Of a DNA stretch of 64,000 bases, positions 1 to 8,992 are shown in pieces. Position 1 is the first letter of the stretch. Every line of letters starts with the position of its first letter. The notes below the pieces were generated by a model, which saw nothing but the letters and a program-made list of their open reading frames with translations, was not told the DNA's origin and made no database searches. This DNA comes from Leucobacter aridicollis. Its GTDB lineage: Bacteria > Actinomycetota > Actinomycetes > Actinomycetales > Microbacteriaceae. The stretch lies in NCBI RefSeq assembly GCF_013409595.1, contig NZ_JACCBD010000001.1, forward strand, positions 3,509,417-3,573,416, in the 5' to 3' direction. A program made the translations under genes and the position numbers.

Positions 1-1
1 G

Positions 2-418
2 CTCATTGGCAAGTGGCGCTTCTTGGTGCTATACCTGTTCGCTGGCATCGGCGGTTCGCTCGGCGTCATGCTCTGGGGCTACGCAGACACGACGGGGCTC
101 TTCACCCCGACGGTGGGCGCATCCGGGGCGATCTTCGGCGTCCTTGCGGCGACGGTCGTCGCGTTCAAGTCAATGAATGCGAACGTCACATCGCTCATCG
201 TGCTGCTCGCGATCAACTTCGGCATCGGATTCATGCCCGGGGCCAATATTTCGTGGCAGGCACACCTCGGTGGAATGGTCGTCGGCGCGCTCACCATGTG
301 GGTCATCGTGCAGACCCGCGGGCCGCGCCTCAAGACACGACAGACCGTCGGCCTGTCGGTCGTCGGCGCGCTGCTGGTCGCACTTTCGTGCGCGTTCCTG
401 GTCGTGTCGCCGCTCTAA
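2..418 (+). CDS. Rhomboid family intramembrane serine protease, C-terminal part (5' end outside window)
   Basis: The reading frame is open from the first bases of the window, so the gene starts to the left and only about 138 residues are visible. The hydrophobic segments carry the rhomboid catalytic motif GASGAIFG (Ser codon at 122-124) and, in a later segment, the partner histidine in QAHLGG (codon at 263-265), giving the Ser-His dyad of membrane-embedded rhomboid proteases. The last segment ends directly at the C-terminus with no extra domain. In actinobacteria a rhomboid gene often sits beside crgA and cyclophilin A near the origin, which fits the genes that follow. The substrate cannot be told. 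A strong hairpin follows the stop codon. Confidence 0.9.
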   Translation, partial: LIGKWRFLVLYLFAGIGGSLGVMLWGYADTTGLFTPTVGASGAIFGVLAATVVAFKSMNANVTSLIVLLAINFGIGFMPGANISWQAHLGGMVVGALTMWVIVQTRGPRLKTRQTVGLSVVGALLVALSCAFLVVSPL

Positions 419-453
419 CCGACAGCCAGGCCCGCCAGGCTGCGCGACGCGCG

Positions 454-491
454 AAAGCGGCGCGGATGGGAACTCCCATCCGCGCCGCTTT
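454..491. terminator. Strong intrinsic-type hairpin between rhomboid gene and crgA
   Basis: A perfect 17-bp stem, arms 454-470 and 475-491, closes on the 4-nt loop AACT. The right arm ends in TTT, and the left arm begins with AAA, so it can act in both directions. It lies after the plus-strand rhomboid gene and beyond the end of the convergent crgA. Confidence 0.8.
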
Positions 492-572
492 CTCATGTCC
501 GCGGGTCTCGGGGCGGCAGACGCAACGATGCGACGCCGGGCCGGGCCCAGCCGAATTACACAGGCCTGAAAC

Positions 573-649
573 TTGTGAAAAGTTATCCACAGGGTTCTCC
601 CCACCTGGGGAGAATTACACCGGTGTAGTTCAGGAGAACCTGTGGATTA
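573..649. other. DnaA-box-like cluster with hairpin
   Basis: A perfect DnaA-box consensus TTATCCACA lies at 583-591. A reversed near-match TGTGGATTA lies at 641-649 and a weaker TGTGAAAA at 574-581. Between them is a hairpin TTCTCCCC-ACCT-GGGGAGAA (595-614) and the short palindrome ACACCGGTGT. The main origin of actinobacteria lies between dnaA and dnaN, which are not in the window, so this may be a titration site or chance. It overlaps the last codon of crgA. Confidence 0.35.
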
Positions 650-922
650 CTTCCACCACGGCGTCATGAGGAACCCGATGAGCACGAAGCCGAAGCCGAC
701 GAAGATGTTGGCCTGACCGAGCTGCGGAATCGGGAGCTGCAGGTTCGAGCTCGTGATGTAGAACAGGACGATCCAGAGGAGCCCGAGCAGCATGAAGCCG
801 AACATCACGGGCTTGAACCACACGGGGTTCGGTGCGTCCCGCCGTGCGGCTTCCTTTTGCTCGCGACGTGCCGCGACCTCCGCCGCGTTGCGCTTGCTTA
901 CTTCTTTACCAGCTGCTGCCAT
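647..922 (-). CDS. crgA: Cell division protein CrgA
   Basis: A 91-residue protein with a charged cytoplasmic N-terminus and two membrane segments (about 38-58 and 70-88), ending in the PWWK-type tail typical of CrgA. CrgA is an actinobacterial divisome membrane protein that interacts with FtsZ, FtsQ and penicillin-binding proteins and modulates septum formation. The conserved stretch NPVWFKPVMFG before the first membrane helix supports the call. The start is the ATG at 922; a TAGACT -10 element ends six bases before it, so the mRNA is probably leaderless. The gene is divergent from the sortase gene, in the usual actinobacterial neighbourhood upstream of trpG and pknB. Confidence 0.95.
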   Translation of the reverse strand: MAAAGKEVSKRNAAEVAARREQKEAARRDAPNPVWFKPVMFGFMLLGLLWIVLFYITSSNLQLPIPQLGQANIFVGFGFVLIGFLMTPWWK

Positions 923-928
923 GGTGAC

Positions 929-974
929 AGTCTACCCAGTTCGTGGTGTCTGCCCAGTGTGCTCGGCTTAGAAT
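929..974. promoter_or_regulatory. Divergent leaderless promoters for crgA and the sortase gene
   Basis: On the minus strand TAGACT (934-929) ends six bases before the crgA ATG. On the plus strand TAGAAT (969-974) ends eight bases before the sortase ATG at 983. Neither start has a convincing Shine-Dalgarno sequence, so both transcripts probably begin at or next to the start codon. Confidence 0.55.
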
Positions 975-982
975 GGCTACAA

Positions 983-1747
983 ATGAACGATGTAACTCCA
1001 CGCAGAGGCCGCCGCCGTCGCGCACGGCTGAGCCCGCTGACGGTGATCGGCGAGCTGTTGATCGTGACCGGCCTCGCTGTGTTCGGGTACATCGTATGGC
1101 AGCCCTGGCACACGGGGCTCGTCGTGACAGGCAAGCAGCTTGATCTCTCCCACGCGATGTCCGCCGAATGGGACAAGGCATCCGCAGAGCGACCGCCCTA
1201 CGACGGAACGGTCCCCGTGCCAGAGGTCTCCGGCGCCGGCGAGGTCTTCGGCCAGCTCCACGTCCCTGCGTTCGGGACCACGTTCGTGAACAACGTCGCC
1301 GAAGGGACTGACCCCTGGGAGACGCTCAACCTCGACGACAAGGGCATCGGGCACTACAACAACAGTGCGCTGCCGGGCGAGGCCGGGAACTTCGCGATCG
1401 CCGCGCACCGCTCGGGCGGATACATTACGCCCTTCAAAGAGGTCATGAACCTCCGCGTCGGCGATCCGCTGTTCTTCGAGACGCAGGACGGCTGGTACAC
1501 CTACCGTTTTCGGTCGCTTGAATACGTTTGGCCGACCGAGGGCGAGGTGTTGAACTCGTTTCCACGCATGGACGTGTTCGAGCCCACCGATCAGATCATG
1601 ACGTTGACGACGTGCCACCCGAAGAACTGGGGCACCGACGAGCGAGCGATTGCGTACTCAGTGTTCGAGAGCTTCCAGCCGCGCGCCGACGGGCCCCCGG
1701 CCGAGCTCATCGAGCTGAATCCCGCGATCGTGGAAGGAAAGGCATAG
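983..1747 (+). CDS. srtE: Class E sortase
   Basis: A 254-residue membrane-bound transpeptidase: an Arg-rich cytoplasmic start, one membrane helix at about 20-40, then the sortase beta-barrel. The active site is visible as His142 in the AAHRSGG motif, Cys211 in TLTTCHP, and Arg221 in DERAIAYSVFE. The TLTTC motif with a following CHP is typical of sortase class E, which in actinobacteria anchors surface proteins (classically with LAxTG signals) to peptidoglycan. The frame is open further upstream to 857, but that stretch overlaps crgA and lacks a ribosome site; the ATG at 983 follows a -10 box and suits the family. The two downstream genes are translationally coupled. It is the only sortase in the window, while three LPxTG proteins are present. 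Confidence 0.92.
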   Translation: MNDVTPRRGRRRRARLSPLTVIGELLIVTGLAVFGYIVWQPWHTGLVVTGKQLDLSHAMSAEWDKASAERPPYDGTVPVPEVSGAGEVFGQLHVPAFGTTFVNNVAEGTDPWETLNLDDKGIGHYNNSALPGEAGNFAIAAHRSGGYITPFKEVMNLRVGDPLFFETQDGWYTYRFRSLEYVWPTEGEVLNSFPRMDVFEPTDQIMTLTTCHPKNWGTDERAIAYSVFESFQPRADGPPAELIELNPAIVEGKA

Positions 1748-1905
1748 TGTTCTCACTGCTCTGGCGGTTCTTCCCAGGCCCAGCCTGGTTCCGCGTGATC
1801 GTGCTGCTTGGTGCGGCCGTCGCGCTGGTCTGGGCGCTGATCACCTACGTGTATCCATGGGCACTTGAAATGCTCCCCGAACAGGAATCGACGGTTGCAA
1901 CATGA
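1747..1905 (+). CDS. Small single-pass membrane protein (52 aa)
   Basis: A short frame starting with GTG whose first base is the last base of the sortase stop (TAGTG) and whose stop overlaps the trpG start (ATGA). An AGGAAAGG ribosome site precedes it. The protein is mostly one hydrophobic helix (about residues 14-37) after an aromatic N-terminus with Trp and Phe, followed by a short acidic tail. The tight coupling on both sides and the coding-like composition argue that it is real. I do not recognise a named family. It may be a small partner of the sortase or a cell-envelope protein. It has been placed by context, not by function. Confidence 0.7.
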   Translation: MFSLLWRFFPGPAWFRVIVLLGAAVALVWALITYVYPWALEMLPEQESTVAT

Positions 1906-2540
1906 CCCGCGTACTCGTCATCGACAATTACGACAGCTTCGTCTACACGCTGAACGGGTACCTGCAGCAGCTTGGCGCCGAGACCCGTGTGATCCGCAAC
2001 GACGACGTCACGGTTGGCGAGCTGGAGCAGCTCGTCACTGAGTTCGACGGCGTGCTCATCTCGCCCGGCCCGGGAACGCCGGCGGCGGCTGGCGTCTCGA
2101 TTCCGATGGTCGGAATCGCCGTGCGCACCGGAATTCCGTTGCTGGGCGTGTGCCTCGGCCACCAGGCGATCGCGGAGGCGCTCGGCGCCACGGTGACCCA
2201 CGCCGAGGAGCTGATGCACGGCAAGGTCTCACGCGTACGTCACTCGAACGACGAGTTCTTCTCGGGCGTTCCCGGAGAGTTTGACGCGACGAGGTACCAC
2301 TCGCTCGCGGTCGTGCGCAGCACGGTCCCCGAGAGCCTCACCGTGACGGCTGAGACGGCCGGGGGCGTCGTGATGGCTCTGCGCCACCGAGAGCTACCCA
2401 TGTTTGGGGTGCAGTACCACCCCGAGTCGGTCCTCACCGAGGGCGGCTACCAGCAGCTGGGCAACTGGCTGCGAGTCGTCGGCCTCGAGAACGCGGCCGA
2501 GATCGCGGCGACGCTTTCACCGCTCATCGCGACCGAGTAG
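1902..2540 (+). CDS. trpG: Anthranilate / aminodeoxychorismate synthase glutamine amidotransferase subunit
   Basis: A 212-residue class I glutamine amidotransferase. It opens with the VLVIDNYDSFVYTL stretch of TrpG/PabA, has the oxyanion strand SPGPGTP, the nucleophile Cys84 in GVCLGHQ, and the His173/Glu175 pair in QYHPES. It releases ammonia from glutamine for chorismate amination by a TrpE- or PabB-type partner, giving anthranilate or 4-amino-4-deoxychorismate. No partner subunit is in the window. In actinobacteria the copy beside pknB is usually named trpG or pabA, and the two are hard to separate by sequence. The start overlaps the preceding small gene by four bases, and the gene converges on pknB. 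Confidence 0.93.
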   Translation: MTRVLVIDNYDSFVYTLNGYLQQLGAETRVIRNDDVTVGELEQLVTEFDGVLISPGPGTPAAAGVSIPMVGIAVRTGIPLLGVCLGHQAIAEALGATVTHAEELMHGKVSRVRHSNDEFFSGVPGEFDATRYHSLAVVRSTVPESLTVTAETAGGVVMALRHRELPMFGVQYHPESVLTEGGYQQLGNWLRVVGLENAAEIAATLSPLIATE

Positions 2541-2585
2541 GCCCGAACGCGGCCCGACCGGTTCGGCGCCGCACGGCGTGGCGGG

Positions 2586-4292
2586 TTAGCCCGCGCAGTA
2601 GCTCAGCGTGATCTGCGAGCCCTGCGGGCTCGACCCAACGACGGTCTGCCCCGTGATGAGCAGCTGCGGGTTGTAGACGCAGCCCGTCGCAGAGGCCATC
2701 TGAGCATCGATCGTCACGTCGAGTCCCAGCCCGCTCAGCGCGTTCTGCGCCGTATCAAGCGCCTGGTTCACGACGTCGGGCACGTCAACCTTGCCCGACG
2801 CCACGGTGAGATCGATCGAGGCGCCCGACTCGAGCTTGCTGCCCGCCTCCGGCGAGATGCCGAGCACGCGGCCGTCCGGCGCGACCGGGTCGTCCTTCTT
2901 GGTGACCTTGCCGACGACGAGCCCGAGACCCTCGAGCTCCTTCGTGAGCGCCTCCTGCGACTTCCCGGCGAAGTCTGGCACCACGGCCTGCACGGGGCCT
3001 GAGGAGATCAGCAGCGTCACCTCGTCGCCGATGTTCACGGTCGTGCCGGCTTCGGGGTCGGAGGAGATCACGTGGTCGTTCGCGACCTTCTCATCGGATT
3101 GCTCGATCTGAATGACTTCGAGGTCGAGCTCCGTGAGCTTCTCCACAGCTTCGGAGCGCGTCATCTCGGTGAGGTCCGGGATCTCGCGCACGTTCGACGG
3201 GGAGATCTCGTTCGGTACGAGGTTCACGAGCCAGAACACGACGGCGATGACGATCGCCGCGATGGTCAGGATCGCGGCCCAGGTCCACATGACGGGTGGG
3301 CGGCTCTGGGTTCGGCTGCCGCCGCCCTCAGCGAGCTGGCGGATCGCGAGGTCGGACTCGGATACCTCCTCGCCCGCGGAAAAGAGCACCGTGTTCTGAG
3401 TGTCGTGCCTCGGCAGGTCTGGCATCTTGCCGGTCGACGCAACGGCGAGTGCCTCGCGGAACTCGGCGGCCGTCTGAAAGCGGCGGGCCCGATCCTTGCC
3501 GAGGCCGTACAGCACGACGCGATCAAGCTCGGGCGTGACCTCGGGGTTGCGCTCGCTCGGCGGCTGCGGCCGCTCGCTGACGTGCTGGTAGGCGACCGCG
3601 ACGGCGGTGTCGCCGCGGAACGGGACGTCTCGCGCGAGGAGTTCGTAGAGCAGCACGGCGGTCGAGTAGAGATCGGTGCGTGCGTCGACCGACTCACCCT
3701 TCGCCTGCTCCGGGGAGAAATAGGCGGCGGTGCCGAGGATCGCGGTGGTCTGCTGCAGCGTCGAGGAGGTGTCGGAGACGGCGCGCGCGATACCGAAGTC
3801 CATGACCTTGACCTGGCCGGCCTTGGTGATCATGATGTTCGCGGGCTTGATATCGCGGTGGACGATGCCGGCGCGGTGGGAGTACTCGAGCGCGGTGAGC
3901 ACCGACTGGACGATGCGCGATGCCTCGGTCAGGGAGAGCTCGTTCTCCTCGATGAACTGCCTGAGGTTCGTGCCCTCGACATACTCCATCACGATGAAGG
4001 GCAGGCGCTTTGCGCCCTCGGCGGTCTGGATCAGGTCGTCGCCGGCGTCGAAGACACGCACGATCGTCGGGTGCGCCATCCGGGAGGCGGACTGGGCCTC
4101 CTGCCGAAACCGCGAGCGAAACTGCTCGTCGCCGGAGAGCTCCGACTTCATCACCTTGATGGCCACCTGGCGGCCAAGCTTGATATCGGTGCCCCGGTAG
4201 ACGGTGGCCATGCCACCCTGGCCGATGAACTCGCCGATCGCGTAGCGCCCCGCAAGAACTCGCGAGTTTTCCCCGCTAGCGGTTTCCGACAT
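2586..4292 (-). CDS. pknB: Serine/threonine protein kinase PknB with PASTA domains
   Basis: A membrane receptor kinase of 568 residues from the ATG at 4292, chosen because AGAGG(TG) stands just upstream; another ATG nine codons earlier (4319) lacks a ribosome site. The kinase domain (about 16-275) has the glycine loop GQGGMATVY, Lys46, catalytic HRDIKPAN (Asp147) and DFG (165-167). A membrane helix at about 335-360 leads to three extracellular PASTA repeats, the last with two cysteines (TGC and SYC) that could pair. PknB senses peptidoglycan fragments and phosphorylates wall-synthesis and division proteins. It is the last gene of the seven-gene operon; Mycobacterium PknB has four PASTA units, so this one is shorter. 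Confidence 0.96.
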   Translation of the reverse strand: MSETASGENSRVLAGRYAIGEFIGQGGMATVYRGTDIKLGRQVAIKVMKSELSGDEQFRSRFRQEAQSASRMAHPTIVRVFDAGDDLIQTAEGAKRLPFIVMEYVEGTNLRQFIEENELSLTEASRIVQSVLTALEYSHRAGIVHRDIKPANIMITKAGQVKVMDFGIARAVSDTSSTLQQTTAILGTAAYFSPEQAKGESVDARTDLYSTAVLLYELLARDVPFRGDTAVAVAYQHVSERPQPPSERNPEVTPELDRVVLYGLGKDRARRFQTAAEFREALAVASTGKMPDLPRHDTQNTVLFSAGEEVSESDLAIRQLAEGGGSRTQSRPPVMWTWAAILTIAAIVIAVVFWLVNLVPNEISPSNVREIPDLTEMTRSEAVEKLTELDLEVIQIEQSDEKVANDHVISSDPEAGTTVNIGDEVTLLISSGPVQAVVPDFAGKSQEALTKELEGLGLVVGKVTKKDDPVAPDGRVLGISPEAGSKLESGASIDLTVASGKVDVPDVVNQALDTAQNALSGLGLDVTIDAQMASATGCVYNPQLLITGQTVVGSSPQGSQITLSYCAG

Positions 4293-4368
4293 GTTCACCT
4301 CTTCCGCACTCGTCGACATAACTGAACCAAAGTCTATTGCTTGGTCCCCTGATCAAAAGCTCGAATGG

Positions 4369-6105
4369 CTAGCTTTCTTCATCCTCGTTGCTGTCTTGTG
4401 GCTGAATCGTGACAGTCACCGGTGCCGACACCTCGGAGATGCGCTGCTGCGGTCCCTCGCAGCGGTAGCTGTAGGTCACGTTCAGCGTGCCCGGGGCCGT
4501 CGCGCGAAGCGTCGCGCCGCTCGCGGAGGCGTTGTTCGTGAGCTGCGCGAGTGACTCGTCGGAGAGCTGCACCTCGTACGCGCCGAGCTGCAGGCCGGCC
4601 GGGCATGCCGAGGCGAAGCTCTGCAGCACGATCGGGTCGCCCACCTTGACGGTCGAGTTCGCGACGCCGGGCGCGCCGGGCGTCTGGATCGTGCCGTACG
4701 CAATGTTCACGGTGACGGTGACGAGCTCGTTGAACTCGGCCTTGCCCGTCGGCGAGATGTCGGACACCAGGCCGACCTCACCGTCGGGGACCGGCGAGCC
4801 GTCCTTCTTCGCGATGTTCGTGAAGCCGAGGCCCTCGAGGTAGCCCTTGGCCTCCTCGAACGACTTACCGATCACCTGGTTCGAGTCGATCGAGGCGCTC
4901 GTGACGGGCGGCGGGGTCGTCGTCTCGGTGGGCTTCGTCGTCGTCTTCGTCGGCTTGGTGGTCGTCTGGGACGTTTCGGTTGGCTTCTTGTCGCCGCCGT
5001 TGTTCAGCAACGCAATTGCCGTGCCGCCGCCGATGAGCAGCAGCAGGGCGAGCAGGGTGATGAGCGGCCACGTCCAGCGGCTGCGCTTCTTCTTCTCTTC
5101 CTCCTCAGGCTCCTCGGTGAGCGGCTCCCCGTTCTCCGTGAGCGCGACGGTCGGGTCAAGCACCTGGGTGCTTGGCATCACGGTCGTCGCCGCGTCGCCG
5201 CCAGGCTGCTGCGGCATGACAACGGTCGCGGTCGGGTCGTCCTTCTCGCCAAGGATCTGCGGCACGTAGCTCGCTGCGAGCTCAACGTTGCCGCGGTGCA
5301 GCGCCGCGGCGGCCTGGGCGAGCTTCGCCGCAGACTCCGGACGGTTCGCTGCGTCCTTCGACAGGCAGGACATGACGAGGTTGCGCACGGGCTCCGGCAC
5401 GTCAGCCGGAAGCTCCGGCGGGGTGTCGTTGATCTGCGCCATCGCGATGGCAACCTGCGACTCCCCGGTGAAGGGCCGCTTGCCCGCGAGGCACTCGTAG
5501 GCGACGATGCCGAGCGAGTAAATGTCGGTCGACGGGGTCGCGGCGTGGCCGCTCGCCTGCTCGGGCGCCAGGTACTGCACCGTGCCCATGACCTGACCGG
5601 TCGCGGTGAGCGGGACCTGGTCGGCGATCCGGGCGATGCCGAAATCGGTGATCTTCACGCGGCCCTCGGGCGTGATGAGCAGGTTGCCTGGCTTGATGTC
5701 GCGGTGCACGAGGCCCGCGTCGTGCGCCGCCTGCAGCGAGGTCGCGGTCTGCGCGACGATGCCGAGCACGCGGTTCGCGGGCAGCCGTCCCTCGCGGTCG
5801 ACAATCGCCGACAGGGGCTCTCCCGGCACGAGCTCCATGACGATGTAGGCGGAGCCCTGCTCCTCGCCGTAATCGAACACGTTCGCGATGCCCTCGTGGT
5901 TGACGAGGGCAGCGTGGCGCGCCTCCGCGCGGAAGCGCTCGAGGAAGCCGGGGTCGCCCATGTACTCGTCTTTGAGGATCTTGATGGCGACGGTGCGGCC
6001 GATGATGCTGTCGCTTGCGCGCCACACCTCGCCCATACCGCCGACTGCGATACGGGAACTCAGCTCGTAGCGCCCGCCGAATGTGATCCCTGCCGCTGGT
6101 CTCAT
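4369..6105 (-). CDS. pknA: Serine/threonine protein kinase PknA-type with extracellular domains
   Basis: A 578-residue kinase: glycine loop [11 protein letters not shown], Lys42, HRDIKPGN (Asp136), DFG (154-156), then a Glu-rich juxtamembrane part, a membrane helix, a Thr/Lys/Pro-rich linker, one PASTA-like unit starting at the [13 protein letters not shown] stretch, and a final Ig-like domain with two cysteines (SACP and RCEG). The position between pknB and pbpA is the pknA position. Mycobacterial PknA has almost no extracellular part, so the added sensor region here is notable. The first codon overlaps the pbpA stop by four bases (ATGA), which indicates translational coupling. The role inferred from the family is control of elongation and division by phosphorylation. 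Confidence 0.93.
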   Translation of the reverse strand: MRPAAGITFGGRYELSSRIAVGGMGEVWRASDSIIGRTVAIKILKDEYMGDPGFLERFRAEARHAALVNHEGIANVFDYGEEQGSAYIVMELVPGEPLSAIVDREGRLPANRVLGIVAQTATSLQAAHDAGLVHRDIKPGNLLITPEGRVKITDFGIARIADQVPLTATGQVMGTVQYLAPEQASGHAATPSTDIYSLGIVAYECLAGKRPFTGESQVAIAMAQINDTPPELPADVPEPVRNLVMSCLSKDAANRPESAAKLAQAAAALHRGNVELAASYVPQILGEKDDPTATVVMPQQPGGDAATTVMPSTQVLDPTVALTENGEPLTEEPEEEEKKKRSRWTWPLITLLALLLLIGGGTAIALLNNGGDKKPTETSQTTTKPTKTTTKPTETTTPPPVTSASIDSNQVIGKSFEEAKGYLEGLGFTNIAKKDGSPVPDGEVGLVSDISPTGKAEFNELVTVTVNIAYGTIQTPGAPGVANSTVKVGDPIVLQSFASACPAGLQLGAYEVQLSDESLAQLTNNASASGATLRATAPGTLNVTYSYRCEGPQQRISEVSAPVTVTIQPQDSNEDEES

Positions 6106-7589
6106 CCGTTCAACACCGCTTCCATCACTCGTTTACCTACTACCGTCGGGAGTTCGTACGAACCTCCCTGAAAATCAAAGCTCTCTCCGCCCCCGTTGGC
6201 GATCACGACAGCGACCGCGACCTTGGGGTCGTCCACCGGCGCAAAGCCCGTATACCAAAGGGTATAGGGAAGATCGTTCCCGTTGGCGTCTATACCGGTT
6301 TGTGCCGTACCTGTTTTGCCGGCAACACGCACGCCATCGATCCCGGAGAGATGGGCGAAGCCGGTCGAGTCCGAGACGCCCTTCTCCATCATCCCAGTGA
6401 TGGCCTGAGCGGTCTCTGGTGAGACAGGCTGGCTGAGCTCCTCGGGATCAAACTCTTGCTCGACGCGGAGGTCGGGTGCAATGACGCGGTCGACGAGCTG
6501 CGGCGTCATCACCTTGCCGCCGTTCGCGATGGCAGCCGAGACCATCGCAACCTGCAGCGGCGTCGTCCGCACGTCGAGCTGTCCGATCGACGAGAGGGCG
6601 ACCTGCGCCTTGTCGAGCGGAACCGGTGCGACGCTCGGGGTGACCTCGAGCGGAATCGTGAGGTCCTGCTCGAACCCGAACGCGCGCGCCATCTTCGGCA
6701 CCTCGTCCTTGTCCATGTCCATCGCCATCTCGGCGAACGGAATGTTGCAGGAGTACATGATCGCGGTCTCGAGCGAGGCCTTCGAGCCAGTGCCACAGGT
6801 CTGCTGATCGGAGTTGCGCATCACCGCGTTGGACTGCGGCAGCGTCAGGCTCGCAGGGTTCGCGAATTCGGTGGACGGCTTTGCCGCGCCGCTCTCGATA
6901 GCCGCGGCGGCGGTCACGAGCTTGTAGACGGATCCCGGGTGGTAGAGGTCGCCGGCGATCGCGCGATTCATGAGCGGCTGCAGCTCTGCGGCGCTCAGCG
7001 TCTCGTAGTTCGCGATGATCTCACTGTCATCGTTGGACGAGAGCAGATTCGGGTCGTAGCTCGGCGTCGACACGAGCGCGAGGATCCTGCCGGTCTTCGG
7101 CTCGAGCGCGACGACCGCGCCCTCGAACGAGTACTCCTGCATCGCCTCGTAGGCCGCCTGCTGGACCTTGCCGTTGATCGTGGTGTCGATCGAGCTGCCC
7201 TGCGGCTTGACGCCGTTGAGCGTGTTCTGGATGCGCGTAAAGAACTGTCCGTCGGCGTTGCCCGTGAGCTCCTTGTTCATTGCCGCTTCAAGCCCGGTCA
7301 TGCCCTGCTGCCTGGAGTAGTAGCCGGTCACCGGCGCGTACAGCGCGCCAGGGTCGTAGCTGCGGAGGTAGCGGAACGTGTCCTGCGTGGGCGTCGAGAA
7401 CGCCACGGGCTCACCGTCGACGATGATCGATCCGCGCTCAACCTTGTAGCCGTTCTTGATGGTGCGCTGGTTCAGCGGGTTGTTGCGCAGCTCGTCGGCG
7501 TTCACGAACTGGATCATCGTGACCGAGAAGAACAGCACGAGGAACATTGCGAACACCGCGCGGGAGAGGAACTTCAACTGTTTGTTCAT
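6102..7589 (-). CDS. pbpA: Penicillin-binding protein PbpA (class B transpeptidase)
   Basis: A 495-residue peptidoglycan transpeptidase with one N-terminal membrane anchor (about 10-28). The catalytic triad of motifs is visible: SxxK at Ser220-Lys223 (PGSVYK), SCN at 280-282 and KTGT from Lys425. It cross-links peptidoglycan outside the membrane and works with the SEDS glycosyltransferase RodA, whose gene immediately precedes it in the operon. The start overlaps the rodA stop by four bases (ATGA), and its stop overlaps the pknA start in the same way. The SCN form of the second motif and the length are usual for the actinobacterial PbpA group. Confidence 0.96.
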   Translation of the reverse strand: MNKQLKFLSRAVFAMFLVLFFSVTMIQFVNADELRNNPLNQRTIKNGYKVERGSIIVDGEPVAFSTPTQDTFRYLRSYDPGALYAPVTGYYSRQQGMTGLEAAMNKELTGNADGQFFTRIQNTLNGVKPQGSSIDTTINGKVQQAAYEAMQEYSFEGAVVALEPKTGRILALVSTPSYDPNLLSSNDDSEIIANYETLSAAELQPLMNRAIAGDLYHPGSVYKLVTAAAAIESGAAKPSTEFANPASLTLPQSNAVMRNSDQQTCGTGSKASLETAIMYSCNIPFAEMAMDMDKDEVPKMARAFGFEQDLTIPLEVTPSVAPVPLDKAQVALSSIGQLDVRTTPLQVAMVSAAIANGGKVMTPQLVDRVIAPDLRVEQEFDPEELSQPVSPETAQAITGMMEKGVSDSTGFAHLSGIDGVRVAGKTGTAQTGIDANGNDLPYTLWYTGFAPVDDPKVAVAVVIANGGGESFDFQGGSYELPTVVGKRVMEAVLNG

Positions 7590-8992
7590 GAGCGGATCAC
7601 CAGCTTTGGTCGGTTTCGCACCGAGTTCGAGAGCAGGAGCAACAGCACGACGATGATCCAGTTCGAGACGAGGGACGAGCCGCCGGCCGCGAGGAACGGC
7701 GCCGTGAGGCCGGTGAGCGGGATCACGCGAGTGACGCCGCCGACGACGACGAAGACCTGGAGTGCGATTGCAAAGCCGAGACCCGACGCGAGGAGCTTGC
7801 CGAAGTCGTCCTGCCCGGCGAACCCGATGCGCAGCGCCCGGCCAACGAGCAACAGGTATGCGGCGAGTACCACGAAGAGCCCGATCAGGCCGAGTTCCTC
7901 ACCGATGCTCGGGAAGATGTAGTCGCTCTCAGCGACGGGCGTGTCGGCGGGGTACCCCTGGCCCAGCCCGGTGCCGGTCATGCCGCCGTTGGCCATGCCA
8001 AAGAGCCCCTGCACCATCTGCAGGCCAGCGTCGTACGGATCCGCGAAGGGGTCCAGCCAGTTCGCGAAGCGTCGCTGCACGTAGGGGAGGGTCTGGCTCG
8101 CGGCGATGCCGCCAACCAGGAAGAGACCAACGCCGAGGATGACCCAGCCGATTCGACCCGTCGCCAGGTAGAGCATCGACAGGAAGAGGCCGAAGTACAG
8201 CAGCGAGGTGCCGAGGTCGCGCTGGAACACCAGCACGGACATGGCGACGAGCCAGAACGCGAGGAGTGGCCCGAGGTCGCGGCCACGTGGGAACCGGATG
8301 CCGGCGAACTTCTTGCCCACCATCGAGAGCGCATCGCGGTTCCGCACGAGGTATCCGGCGAAGAAGATCGCGAGGAAAATCTTCGCGATCTCGCCGGGCT
8401 GGAAGGAGAACGAGCCGACCTTGATCCAGACCCGCGCGCCCCACTCCTCGTGGCCGATGAACGGCAGCATCGGAAGCAACAGCAGGACGAGCGCGCCGAG
8501 CCCGAACAGGTACGTGTAGCGGTACAGCACCAGGTGGTTCTTGATGACAAGCAGGACGACGCCGGCGAGTACGAGCGCGATTGTCGACCACAGCAGCTGA
8601 CGCACGCTCGTCGCGTCCCAGCCGGTGAGGCCACGCGCGAGATCGATCCGGTAGATCATCGCGACGCCGATGGAGTTCAGCATCACCGCGATCGGCATGA
8701 TGAGCGGGTCGGCGTCTGGCGCGATGCGTCGAACGAGCAGGTGCAGGCCGAATACCGCGATGATGAACGGGACGCCTGTCGCCAGCAGCGCAGGTGTGAC
8801 CTCCTGGTTGAGCGTGAGGTCGATCGTCACGACCGCGGCGATGCCGATGCCGAGGGCGAAGATGAGCAGCGCGGTTTCGAGCGTTCTGAGCTTGCGGGGC
8901 GCGCGGATCGCGGTGATCCGCTGGAGCACAGTCTCGCTCGTTCGGTTCTTCTCGAAGCTGCGCGGCTCGGAGTTCTTCGACTTGTTAGGCAT
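7586..8992 (-). CDS. rodA: SEDS-family peptidoglycan glycosyltransferase RodA/FtsW
   Basis: A 468-residue polytopic membrane protein with about twelve helices. It carries the SEDS signature near the C-terminus (IGEELGLIG) and conserved loops such as HEEWGARVWIKVG and QRDLGTSLLYFG. It polymerises lipid II into glycan strands together with PbpA. The start at 8992 follows GGGGGA with eight bases spacing and overlaps the end of pstP by eight bases; the longer frame to 9085 lies inside pstP and is not needed. The gene is in the canonical place between pstP and pbpA. Confidence 0.95.
   Translation of the reverse strand: MPNKSKNSEPRSFEKNRTSETVLQRITAIRAPRKLRTLETALLIFALGIGIAAVVTIDLTLNQEVTPALLATGVPFIIAVFGLHLLVRRIAPDADPLIMPIAVMLNSIGVAMIYRIDLARGLTGWDATSVRQLLWSTIALVLAGVVLLVIKNHLVLYRYTYLFGLGALVLLLLPMLPFIGHEEWGARVWIKVGSFSFQPGEIAKIFLAIFFAGYLVRNRDALSMVGKKFAGIRFPRGRDLGPLLAFWLVAMSVLVFQRDLGTSLLYFGLFLSMLYLATGRIGWVILGVGLFLVGGIAASQTLPYVQRRFANWLDPFADPYDAGLQMVQGLFGMANGGMTGTGLGQGYPADTPVAESDYIFPSIGEELGLIGLFVVLAAYLLLVGRALRIGFAGQDDFGKLLASGLGFAIALQVFVVVGGVTRVIPLTGLTAPFLAAGGSSLVSNWIIVVLLLLLSNSVRNRPKLVIRS

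Noticed and set aside
573..649. Main replication origin
   Set aside because: Only one perfect DnaA box, no AT-rich unwinding region, and dnaA/dnaN are not here.
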